In this document: piece by piece, positions 40,391 through 49,030 of the stretch
Numbering within the stretch: position 1 is the first letter of the stretch
Layout: every line of letters begins with the position of its first letter
Source: Litoditis marina
Lineage: Eukaryota; Nematoda; Chromadorea; Rhabditida; Rhabditidae
Reading direction: 5' to 3'
Assembly (NCBI GenBank): GCA_964036275.1
Contig: OZ038434.1
Location: 21,069,879-21,133,878 of the forward strand
Length of the DNA: 64,000 nt
Program-made: the position numbers and the translations under genes
Notes under the pieces: generated by a model
What the model was told of the DNA's origin: nothing
What the model saw: the letters and a program-made list of their open reading frames with translations, nothing else
The model's database searches: none

Positions 40391-40830
40391 CTAAACACCC
40401 TGAGGTGAAGTAACTCCCTGATTTACCCTCCTACCCGATTCGATCTTCTCCTGGCTCCCAGCTTTTTTGTTTGGTCCTACGTCTACAAGCTTGCATTGAT
40501 TATCGATCACTTTGTACATCTTCTTTCCATCTCCAGCAGCATTCATTTCACGACACCAATTCCTCAGGGCCCGGTTGTAGTTGAGCTCACCACGGGTCAT
40601 GTCTTTGCGGCTATATTTTCCAAGACCCGAGGTGCCGATGCAGTACTTGATGTCTCGATAGTATTCCTTCTTGGCGACATGAATTTTGATGATTCTGTCG
40701 CCTCCATCCGGCTTCACACGACCATGGCGATGACAATCTACGACAGAATCCTCCGGATGTTGGCAGCTGTCAGTTTGGATCTGACAGCCTGTAACAAATT
40801 TTCATCCGGAGTTTCTTTACAACCGACCAG
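40391..40830 (-). pseudogene. LINE ORF1, C-terminal part
   Basis: Continues ORF1 downstream of the Polinton-like insertion. Directly after the duplicated LV codons it reads GCKETPDENLLQAVRSKL, then meets a TAG near 40,742 and shifts frame. The next frame carries a GRVKPDGGDRIIKIHVAKK segment and YSRKDMTRGELNYNRALRNW. The order resembles the RNA-binding C-terminal half of CR1/L1-type ORF1 proteins (a GR...R-I-KV segment followed by DLTx-E-L and W..E.N). It ends just upstream of ORF2. Nucleic-acid chaperone function is inferred from the family only. Confidence 0.7.
40825..40830. other. Left target-site duplication, GACCAG
   Basis: Six bases immediately outside the left inverted repeat, identical to 45413-45418 outside the right one. 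A 6-bp duplication is the usual length for Polinton/Maverick insertion. Confidence 0.9.
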
Positions 40831-40902
40831 AGTAGTGTATGTAACCCAAACGTCGCATGTCACCCAATCGTCGCACCTTCTATTCTACTTTCTAAGACGT
40901 GA
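40831..40902 (+). repeat. Left terminal inverted repeat
   Basis: 72 bp, the exact reverse complement of 45341-45412 with no mismatch. Assembly gap bases start at the very next position, so the true repeat may be longer. It starts with AG, as Polinton termini do. Confidence 0.95.
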
Positions 40903-40925
40903 NNNNNNNNNNNNNNNNNNNNNNN
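40903..40925. other. Assembly gap (23 N)
   Basis: A run of N bases starting exactly at the inner end of the left inverted repeat and cutting the polymerase-like reading frame. Its true length may be very different from 23. Confidence 1.
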
Positions 40926-41570
40926 GTTACAATCGGGGCACTTGCGTGGTTGAATAGGCGTCCCGGTACATCCTTTGCGGCGACAATGAAGACACATATT
41001 TATGCATTTGTGACGATCCGGCCTCGCGTAGGGTTTGTAACATTCTTTACACAATGTTTTTCCAATAGTAGTTCTCTGGGGGGTGAATACATCAAAGTGA
41101 CCGTTGAAACAGGCGATGAACATCTTTTTGGGGGATGTAGTATTACATTCCCATTTAAGCGAGTAGACTTTCGCCGGCGGGACACGGTGGTAGAGCTGAA
41201 TATGGTGGTGAGAAAATTTTTCGGCTATCGTTTGAAGATCATCTAATCCATAAGACGCCTTATCTACCGGAATTTCGCAATCATCGAGAATTTCAAGAGC
41301 GCTGATTTTCCAGACGTTTGGACGCTGTTTCATGCGGCACTGGTGACGACGATATCGCTCGCAATTACCCGTAGAAAACAGATCGTCAGCTTTGAGTTTC
41401 GCCAGAACAAGGGAGAAGGGTAGGGATAGACGATTGGACAGCGGAACAACGTTTTTGATCTTGAGTTCTGGATCGAAAAACGACGGCATACTGATAGCGA
41501 GACACCGTGTAGAGTGAAGCTTCGATGTGTTTGGGGCGGGAGGTGTTACCAAAAAATACGAATTGACCAA
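40926..41570 (-). pseudogene. Polinton-type DNA polymerase B, N-terminal fragment (cut by gap)
   Basis: About 215 residues from a start at 41570 to the gap. The C-terminal third has a Cys/His cluster: CKECYKPYA, then DRHKC, NMCLHCRRKGC and a final CPDC. This C-x2-C ... H-x-C ... C-x2-C ... C-x2-C arrangement is what I know from the region ahead of the exonuclease domain in protein-primed B-family polymerases of Polintons and related viruses. Exonuclease and polymerase motifs are not present and would lie in or beyond the gap. It is transcribed toward the left terminus and diverges from the acidic gene, with 120 bp between the starts. If the assembly is right it is a truncated gene; if the gap hides sequence it may be whole. 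Confidence 0.55.
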
Positions 41571-41690
41571 TAACAGAGCCTGACCACGCCCATTTTCCCC
41601 TTTACCGTAGGGAGGTTACAAAAAAACCTAGCCCACCCCCCTAACATATTCAAAAATCCTTGGTACTTTCGAAAATAGTCATATACCGTT

Positions 41691-42197
41691 ATGAGTTGGG
41701 AGCCGCCGGTCGTATATTCCGCGGTTGGAGATGAACCAACCGACTTTTCCTCTCTGGGGTTGGAACTATCTAATGAACCTATCCATTTTGAGGATATCTG
41801 CCACGAAGAAACGGATCCTGACTGCGAGGAAGAAGACTTCTTGGAGCCCGAATCGGAGGAAGACGACTTGTTCCTACACGAATACGATAATCCACTATCG
41901 TATTTGAATCAGAACACGACTAGTTCGAGCGAATATTCAGTAGACAGTATGGACTACGTTCCCGAAGATTTTATCGAAGACATGGAGGGCTACGAAGAGT
42001 ATGTGAAGAACTTTCAAGGAGAGATGCCGCCAGAAGTTGAAGAGTTTTTTGAGTTTTTCTATGAAAACCCCGACTTTGGAAAACCAAATCCGAACAATCT
42101 CAATTTGGAAGGATTAACAACCGATGCGACATCGGAGGTCGGACCTACTGTACCCGCTGATTCAGAAGATATAGATTTTGGTAGTTTTGGATTTTAA
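41691..42197 (+). CDS. Acidic 168-aa protein of the Polinton-like element
   Basis: Single frame from MSWEPPVVYSAVGDE to FGSFGF. It is strongly acidic throughout (for example DPDCEEEDFLEPESEEDD and EDFIEDMEGYEEYV) with few basic residues, no membrane segment and no recognisable fold. The ending DSEDIDFGSFGF is a short aromatic/glycine tail. A DICHEE motif near residue 36 followed by acidic residues is loosely like an LxCxE pocket-protein-binding motif, but the leucine is replaced by aspartate. The TAA stop overlaps an AATAAA signal (42196-42201), a compact arrangement typical of viral genomes. Function unknown. Confidence 0.6.
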   Translation: MSWEPPVVYSAVGDEPTDFSSLGLELSNEPIHFEDICHEETDPDCEEEDFLEPESEEDDLFLHEYDNPLSYLNQNTTSSSEYSVDSMDYVPEDFIEDMEGYEEYVKNFQGEMPPEVEEFFEFFYENPDFGKPNPNNLNLEGLTTDATSEVGPTVPADSEDIDFGSFGF

Positions 42198-42201
42198 TAA
42201 A
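42196..42201 (+). promoter_or_regulatory. Poly(A) signal overlapping the stop codon
   Basis: AATAAA shares two bases with the TAA stop of the acidic gene (TAATAAA). Confidence 0.6.
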
Positions 42202-42414
42202 CATTTGTACTTCGTATTCTTTCATTCGGAATTATTAGTAAACTTGAAAACAAGTGTCAAATGTCTAATATCAAACGTGTTCGAGTTTCTGTACTTTCAT
42301 TTTCAACCCCCCAAAATCCATGTGAGAATGGCTATTGACTAATAATACAATGGACGCGGCGGTCAGGGTGAGAGAGTGTTTTGCATGAGAGAGAGAGGGT
42401 GCGAGAGAGTTTCG

Positions 42415-42458
<44 letters not shown>

Positions 42459-42752
42459 AGCATCCGTGTGCATGTAGGCAGAGACGGAGAGACAAAGCCT
42501 GTAGCGCGCCTAAACAGTGAGAGCGCGAGAGAAAGAGCGAGTTTATTTTGGCCCGCTGTTAGGTGAGTGAGAGAGAGATAATGAGAGAAAGAGAGAGGGG
42601 AAGAGAGAAAGAGGGAGAGACTTCTGCAAGAGTTCAATGCTGCCCAATGATTCCGTTTTTAACCCTTCTTTCTGTGTTGGTATTAGCATGTGTTTTTCGG
42701 TCAACTGTATTACACCTTCCAGTTTTTTCATTCAAACAACAAAAGCTTTCAT
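42202..42752. repeat. Purine-rich low-complexity region
   Basis: Contains a pure GA dinucleotide run at 42418-42456 and interrupted GA-rich stretches at 42360-42420, 42480-42625 and 42770-42815. No gene is supported; open frames here are repeat artefacts. Confidence 0.9.
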
Positions 42753-44697
42753 TCAAACAAAAAAAGCACGAACGAGAGAGACAGTGTATGAAAGAGAGAG
42801 AGCAAGAAGGAAACCAAGAATGAGCATGAGATAGGCGACGGGAAGAGAGGATGCGACGGGTGCAGACGGGGCCGCGGCCTGAACGGCGCGGACGGGCTGC
42901 ATGACGGGAAGAGAGGATGCGACGGGTGCAGGCGGGGCCGCGGCCTGAACGGCGCGGACGGGCTGCATGACGGGAAGAGAGGATGCGACGGGTGCAGGCG
43001 GGGCCGCGGCCTGAACGGCGCGGACGGGCTGCATGACGGGAAGAGAGGATGCGACGGTTGCAGGCGGGGCCGCGGCCTGAACGGCGCGGACGGGCTGCAT
43101 GACGGGAAGAGAGGGGGTGACAGGTGCAGGTGGGACGGCAGGCGGCTGGACAGCTGGACGCGGGGTACGTAGGCCGGCGAGTACGCGGCGGTACTCAACG
43201 CCGAGCGGTGCGGGGAGCACATCGCCTATAAAAACCAGCCTTCAATGTCATATCGCTTGAACGTTAATTTAAAACTGTTTGACTTTTGGAGAAAATAGGA
43301 CACCATGAAATTCTAGTAAATTAAATCAAATTTTTACCTATTTTTGCCTCATCCTCCAGCAGGATTGAGGCCATCAGGCGTGCAAACGACCCTCGGACCC
43401 GGGAGAAGACGAGTATGATACCATCGATAGCGCCTAAAAGATGAAAACTATCAGAGAAGGAGAGATAAGAGTTTCAAGATGTAATGGTCGAGAGAATAAA
43501 AAGATGGAGAGATATAAATAAGTTCAGTAAAGTACTATTAGTTTTTGGTTCACGTTTTATTATACTATTGTTATTTAAAAGAGATAAGATAAAGGTTGGT
43601 ATAAAAAGATAGAGGATCAGCTAGGGTTAATTTCATTCCATCTTAAAAGGGTATAAACTACGCTATGATTATATTGTTAAGAAATTTCAATAATTAATTG
43701 GTAATTGAGCTCACCCGTGTCAATCTTGGCCTGTAGCAACCGCAGAGTTGCTCGCATCTTGCGCACCTTCTCTGCGAATTCCGGCCGATCAACATCCAAC
43801 TTTGTGACCGGGTAGTATCTTAAATTTTAAAATGAATGGAGAAAAACAGTAAATTTACTTTCTAATACGGTATGAAGTAGCCTTTTCAGCATCTTACCCG
43901 AGTTTCACAGTTATCGCCTATAGTAATAATGCAAGAAAACTGTGGAATCCAGGAACCGAGAGTATTACAACATATACCACTTACCGGACGCGGTGCGCTG
44001 GCACGGGCCAGTTCTCCTTGTTTTGGGCATAGGAGTTGCCCGTGACGACCATGATGGCCGGCTTCCCGACGCCGGAATCGGCGGCCTACAAAGTATGTTT
44101 ATTTAACAAATGAAACATTCTTTTTGATTCCATGAGGTCACATTAACGAATAACCATCTAAGTCGTGACATTACTACAATCCAAAAATCGAATTTATACG
44201 AAGCGATAAAAACTACTTAACAACGGAGTGTGAATAGGTAAATATGCATTAAACAGTACGGAAAAAAGACTTCTCAGGACTTATTTACACAAAAATCATA
44301 TTTGAACCCTATTTCTGGTTTTGTTTTTTTGCGTATAATGGTTCAGACTAATGATGACTTGGTATAATCATAACATTTAACTGTCAAAATTAACTTGATA
44401 AGTTTGTATTACATTTTTTCACTAAATACACTTTTGAGTAGGTTACGCAGCAGGCGAAATTAGCACAAATTCGTTAAAATTATCACGCTAGTTAGTGAAA
44501 AGTAATTGCGAAAAACCAACCATTTTGAGAAGGTCCTGGACCTCAAAATTGCTGCACGGCTTGTACTCTGTCAGGGCGATGGGGTTGGGTGTTTTCACGG
44601 CGAACACTCCTCCACCAAGAAAGACCAGCTCGGGGTCTTCCATCTGCCAGTCAGAGTCCAGTTTGCGGCGCGGTGCCATCGTGGGGTTTTTCAGGAA
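42753..44697 (-). CDS. Five-exon gene of unknown function inside the Polinton-like element
   Basis: Exons on the minus strand: 44697-44521, 44085-43985, 43818-43715, 43433-43338 and 43225-42753. Introns begin GT (GTAAGT, GTGAGC, GTAAAA; the first, GTTGGT, is weak) and end AG. Junction phases agree at every join: 0 after exon 1, 2 after exon 2, then 1 and 1. Exon 1 follows an acceptor (TTTCTTCCAG) and reads FLKNPT-MAPRRKLDSDW then FLGGGVFAVKTPNP, so an earlier exon may exist or the Met may be the start. Middle exons give PAIMVVTGNSYAQN, YYPVTKLDVDRPEF, a helical KVRKMRATLRLLQAKI and AIDGIILVFSRVRG. Exon 5 opens DVLPAPLGVEYRRVLAGLR, then a 22-residue Pro/Ala repeat (APVASSLPVMQPVRAVQAAA) and a hydrophobic tail. 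No family recognised. It lies wholly between the terminal repeats, so it is either cargo or a fast-evolving element gene. Confidence 0.65.
42837..43140 (-). repeat. 66-bp coding minisatellite in exon 5
   Basis: Four full 66-bp units start at 42837, 42903, 42969 and 43035, with a diverging fifth from 43101. They are GC-rich, unlike the AT-rich surroundings. The unit length keeps the reading frame and encodes 22-residue repeats. One unit has APAT instead of APAP. Confidence 0.95.
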
Positions 44698-45130
44698 CTG
44701 GAAGAAACTAATTGCTACATTAAATCAGTTTATAGAGCTTTGAATAGGTGAATAGTTTTATCGATAATTTCCATGTATAACGTAGCCATTGTATGTAATA
44801 GGAAAAGTAAAGCGGTAAAGTAGATCTGTGAGGTATAGTATGCAATAAGAAAAATGAAGCGGTAAAGTAGAACTGTAAGGTATAAACGCGCTCCGAAGGA
44901 GCCAAAAATGTATGAATGTGGAAGTAACAAAAGGTGTGGAGGAGGGCAAAAAACAATAGCTGGTACCCTTTTAGTGTCCTTTAGGAAAATTTTCACCTTC
45001 GCTGGGACAGAACAACAAAAACCAAAAAAGAAAACAAAGGCTGGTACCCTTTTAGTGCCCTTTAGGGAAAACTCTACCTTCGCTGAGACAGAACAACGAA
45101 AACCCAGAATAGAAAATCGTTTCTTTTATA
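44698..45130. repeat. Non-coding segment with two short direct duplications
   Basis: Two diverged tandem pairs: GCGGTAAAGTAGA-type units at about 44811 and 44865, and about 70-bp units containing GGTACCCTTTTAGTG at about 44961 and 45042. No coding is supported apart from a possible upstream exon of the spliced gene. Confidence 0.7.
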
Positions 45131-45340
45131 CACGTGTGTCACGTGACACGTGACAGCACGTGACATAACACGGGTGTCACGTGTGTTCACTTAGAATAGG
45201 GGACGATTGGGGAACGATTTTAAAATTTTTTTCAAATTTGATATTTTAATTGATTTTAATTGATTTCAAAAACTCACGTCTGGGTGACATGTCACGTCTG
45301 GGTGACGTGCGACGATTGGGGGACATCTCACGTTTGGGTG
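45131..45340. promoter_or_regulatory. Subterminal motif cluster of the Polinton-like element
   Basis: Five CACGTG palindromes occur within 53 bp (45131, 45140, 45147, 45157, 45178). Repeated CACGTCTGGGTGAC and GACGATTGGG motifs then lead into the right terminal repeat, which contains the same words. This may be a binding region for replication or integration proteins, or an E-box promoter for the minus-strand gene. Function is inferred. Confidence 0.45.
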
Positions 45341-45412
45341 TCACGTCTTAGAAAGTAGAATAGAAGGTGCGACGATTGGGTGACATGCGACGTTTGGGTT
45401 ACATACACTACT
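45341..45412 (-). repeat. Right terminal inverted repeat
   Basis: 72/72 identical to the left repeat when reversed and complemented. Inward of it, related motifs (CACGTCTGGGTGAC, GACGATTGGG) recur, suggesting that the repeat or subterminal region continues. Confidence 0.95.
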
Positions 45413-45418
45413 GACCAG
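45413..45418. other. Right target-site duplication, GACCAG
   Basis: Matches the left copy exactly. On the minus strand it is the Leu-Val codon pair of the interrupted LINE ORF1. Confidence 0.9.
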
Positions 45419-45769
45419 GACAATGGAAGAATCCTTCTTCTTTTCAATACGCTCTTGTACGTCTTGAAACGTTACGAAATCATTGTAATTTGGGAGTGGA
45501 AAAGGGGCCGCGACCACAGAAGCAAATTGTGCTTGCGTTGTGGTGGGACTTCGGGACGACAGCAGAGTTTCAACCACTCCAAGTAGATTTTCAACTTGTC
45601 TCGACAGATGACCATTGGCTTCGACCAGCTTATTGACAGTGTTGATAAGAATGTTCAACTCACTGGGACCTTCAGTGACCTCACTTTTGTTGTTTTGTGA
45701 TGAATCGGCAGGCAGGGGAGATTGTATGACCAAAGTCTGACTTGAACGCAATTTCTTCCTTGGACTCAT
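45413..45769 (-). pseudogene. LINE ORF1, N-terminal part
   Basis: The frame starts at an ATG at 45769 (MSPRKKLRSSQ). It contains a coiled-coil-like stretch (LVEANGHLSRQVENLLGVVE) and a basic KKKDSS segment, then SIVLV, where LV is encoded by the target duplication CTGGTC. Inserted DNA follows immediately. The same frame resumes at 40830 with GCKETPDE, which confirms that the two pieces were once one gene. About 30 bases of likely 5' leader lie between the ATG and satellite A. Confidence 0.75.
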
Positions 45770-47302
45770 GGCAACCGACCGCACGCGAGAAATGAACAGA
45801 CCAGGACAAAAATTGGACAATCTGTTCACTTTTTGTCCTCAAGGATGTTGAAAACATTTCTTCGGGACAAAAATTGGACGACCTGTTCACTTTTTGTCTT
45901 CAGGAAACCAACTGGACAATCTGTCCACTTTTTGTCCTCAAGGATGTTGAAAACATTACCTCGGGACAAAAAGTGGACAACCTGTTTACTTTTTGTCTTC
46001 AGGAAACAAACTGGACAATCTGTCCACTTTTTGTCCTCAAGGATATTGAAAAACTTTCCTCGGGACAAAAATTGGACAACCTGTTTACTTTTCGTCTTCA
46101 GGAAACCAACTGGACAATCTGTCCACCTTTTGTCCTCAAGGATATTGAAAAACTTTCCTCGGGACAAAAATTGGACAACCTGTTTACTTTTCGTCTTCAG
46201 GAAACCAACTGGACAATCTGTCCACCTTTTGTCCTCAAGGATGTTGAAAACATTACCTTGGGACAAAAATTGGACAATCTGTTCACTTTTTGTCCTCAAG
46301 GATGTTGAAAACATTTCTTCGGGACAAAAATTGGACGACCTGTTCACTTTTTGTCTTCAGGAAACCAACTGGACAATCTGTCCACCTTTTGTCCTCAAGG
46401 ATGTTGAAAACATTACCTCGGGACAAGAATTGGACAATCTGTCCACATTTTGTCCTCAAGGATATTGAAAAACTTTCCTCGGGACAAAAATTGGACAACC
46501 TGTTTACTTTTTGTCTTCAGGAAACCAACTGGACAATCTGTCCACCTTTTGTCCTCAAGGATGTTGAAAACATTACCTTGGGACAAAAATTGGACAATCT
46601 GTCCACTTTCTGTCCCCAAGGATGTTGAAAACATTTCTTCGGGACAAAAATTGGGCAACCTGTTTACTTTTTGTCTTCAGGAAACCAACTGGACAATCTG
46701 TCCATCTTTTGTCCTCAAGGATGTTGAAAACATTACCTTGGGACAAAAATTGGACAATCTGTCCACTTTCTGTCCCCAAGGATGTTGAAAACATTTCTTC
46801 GGGACAAAAATTGGACAACCTGTTTACTTTTTGTCTTCAGGAAACCAACTGGACAATCTGTCCATCTTTTGTCCTCAAGGATGTTGAAAACATTACCTCG
46901 GGACAAAAATTGGACAATCTGTCCACTTTTTGTCCTCAAGGATGTTGAAAACATTTCCTCGGGACAAAAATTGAACAACCTGTTTACTTTTTGTCTTCAG
47001 GAAACCAACTGGACAATCTGTCCACCTTTTGTCCTCAAGGATGTTGAAAACATTACCTCGGGACAAAAAGTGGACAACCTGTTTACTTTTTGTCTTCAAG
47101 AAACAAACTGGACAATCTGTCCACTTTTTGTCCTCAAGGATGTTGAAAACATTTCCTCGGGACAAAAATTGGACAACTTGTTTAATTTTTGTCTTCAGGA
47201 AACCAACTGGACAATCTGTCCACCCTTTGTCCTCAAGGATGTTGAAAACATTTCCTCGGGACAAAAATTGGACAACCTGTTTACTTTTTGTCTTCAGGAA
47301 AC

Positions 47303-47541
47303 AATATAATAATAATCTTTTACGGCAACTATTTCAGCCGTGTGCTTTATTGAGAAAATTACATAATCACACACAAATCATATATCAACCGTAGAAGGAC
47401 TGTCCGTAGAGGGGTGGAGATAGGCATGGGTGAGCTTTGTAACCAGCTCATGCGGTCCGCCAGACAGATACCGCGGCGAGCGGGGATCGAACCCAGGTCT
47501 GTGGAGCGACAGCCGAACGCTAACCACTTGACCACTCGGCC
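47303..47541 (-). mobile_element. tRNA-derived SINE, copy 2 (239 bp)
   Basis: Reverse-complement copy of the SINE at 36780-37018, the same length, with one obvious difference in the head (GGCCGAGTGG against GGCCAAGTGG). It occupies exactly the same position of the satellite A monomer, between GTCTTCAGGAAAC and AAACTGGACAATC. The two copies therefore descend from one insertion spread with its satellite unit, not two insertions. Confidence 0.87.
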
Positions 47542-48949
47542 AAACTGGACAATCTGTCCACTTTTTGTCCTCAAGGATATTGAAAAACTTTCCTCGGGAC
47601 AAAAATTGGACAACCTGTTTACTTTTTGTCTTCAGGAAACCAACTGGACAATCTGTCCACCTTTTGTCCTCAAGGATGTTGAAAACATTACCTTGGGACA
47701 AAAATTGGACAATCTGTTCACTTTTTGTCCTCAAGGATGTTGAAAACATTTCTTCGGGACAAAAATTGGACGACCTGTTCACTTTTTGTCTTCAGGAAAC
47801 CAACTGGACAATCTGTCCACCTTTTGTCCTCAAGGATGTTGAAAACATTACCTCGGGACAAAAATTGGACAATCTGTCCACATTTTGTCCTCAAGGATAT
47901 TGAAAAACTTTCCTCGGGACAAAAATTGGACAACCTGTTTACTTTTTGTCTTCAGGAAACCAACTGGACAATCTGTCCACCTTTTGTCCTCAAGGATGTT
48001 GAAAACATTACCTTGGGACAAACATTGGACAATCTGTTCACTTTTTGTCCTCAAGGATGTTGAAAACATTTCTTCGGGACAAAAATTGGACGACCTGTTC
48101 ACTTTTTGTCTTCAGGAAACCAACTGGACAATCTGTCCACCTTTTGTCCTCAAGGATGTTGAAAACATTACCTCGGGACAAAAATTGGACAATCTGTCCA
48201 CATTTTGTCCTCAAGGATATTGAAAAACTTTCCTCGGGACAAAAATTGGACAACCTGTTTACTTTTTGTCTTCAGGAAACCAACTGGACAATCTGTCCAC
48301 CTTTTGTCCTCAAGGATGTTGAAAACATTACCTTGGGACAAAAATCGGACAATCTGTCCACTTTCTGTCCCCAAGGATGTTGAAAACATTTCTTCGGGAC
48401 AAAAATTGGACAACCTGTTTACTTTTTGTCTTCAGGAAACCAACTGGACAATCTGTCCATCTTTTGTCCTCAAGGATGTTGAAAACATTACCTTGGGACA
48501 AAAATTGGACAATCTGTCCACTTTCTGTCCCCAAGGATGTTGAAAACATTTCTTCGGGACAAAAATTGGACAACCTGTTTACTTTTTGTCTTCAGGAAAC
48601 CAACTGGACAATCTGTCCATCTTTTGTCCTCAAGGATGTTGAAAACATTACCTCGGGACAAAAATTGGACAATCTGTCCACTTTTTGTCCTCAAGGATGT
48701 TGAAAACATTTCCTCGGGACAAAAATTGAACAACCTGTTTACTTTTTGTCTTCAGGAAACCAACTGGACAATCTGTCCACCTTTTGTCCTCAAGGATGTT
48801 GAAAACATTACCTCGGGACAAAAAGTGGACAACCTGTTTACTTTTTGTCTTCAAGAAACAAACTGGACAATCTGTCCACTTTTTGTCCTCAAGGATGTTG
48901 AAAACATTTCCTCGGGACAAAAATTGGACAACTTGTTTAATTTTTGTCT

Positions 48950-49030
48950 TCAGGAAACCAACTGGACAATCTGTCCACAGGAAACCAACTGGACAATCTG
49001 TCCACCATTGGACAATCTGTCCACTTTCTG
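48950..49030 (+). repeat. Scrambled monomer in satellite A
   Basis: A segment starting AGGAAACCAACTGGACAATC is repeated in tandem (second copy from 48979) and is followed at once by CATTGGACAATCTGTCCAC. This gives three TGTCCAC ends in about 60 bp. The joints share short GGACAATCTG homology. Confidence 0.8.

Larger units (their letters stand above)
40831..45412. mobile_element. Polinton/Maverick-like element, 4.58 kb as assembled
   Basis: Bounded by perfect 72-bp inverted repeats beginning AGTAGTGTATGTAACCC, and by 6-bp target duplications. It carries a minus-strand fragment resembling the Cys/His-rich N-terminal part of Polinton DNA polymerase B, a divergent plus-strand acidic gene, and a five-exon minus-strand gene. 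Integrase, packaging ATPase, protease and capsid genes typical of 15-20 kb Polintons are not visible. An N run directly inside the left repeat could hide them. The alternative is a small internally deleted derivative. Placement rests on termini, duplication length and the polymerase fragment. Confidence 0.72.
38914..45801 (-). mobile_element. CR1/L2/jockey-type LINE remnant, interrupted by a Polinton-like element
   Basis: Read on the minus strand this is ORF1, then ORF2 with an APE-type endonuclease and the start of a reverse transcriptase. A 4.58-kb element (40831-45412) splits ORF1. Without it the LINE remnant is about 2.3 kb. It is broken at both ends by satellite A: the 3' break lies early in the reverse transcriptase, so the catalytic core and 3' tail are missing. 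No target-site duplication joins the two satellite edges. Loss of the 3' end argues that later recombination with satellite A removed it, because normal LINE insertion truncates the 5' end. Frameshifts and a stop show the copy is dead. Confidence 0.85.

Noticed and set aside
42749..43222. Alternative frame through the 66-bp repeat (Ser/Pro/His-rich)
   Set aside because: The Pro/Ala frame of the same strand is in phase with three upstream exons; this one is not.
45798..45808. A second GACCAGGACAA near the 5' edge of the LINE, similar to the Polinton target duplication
   Set aside because: It sits at the satellite join 385 bp away, does not abut an inverted repeat, and is probably chance similarity.
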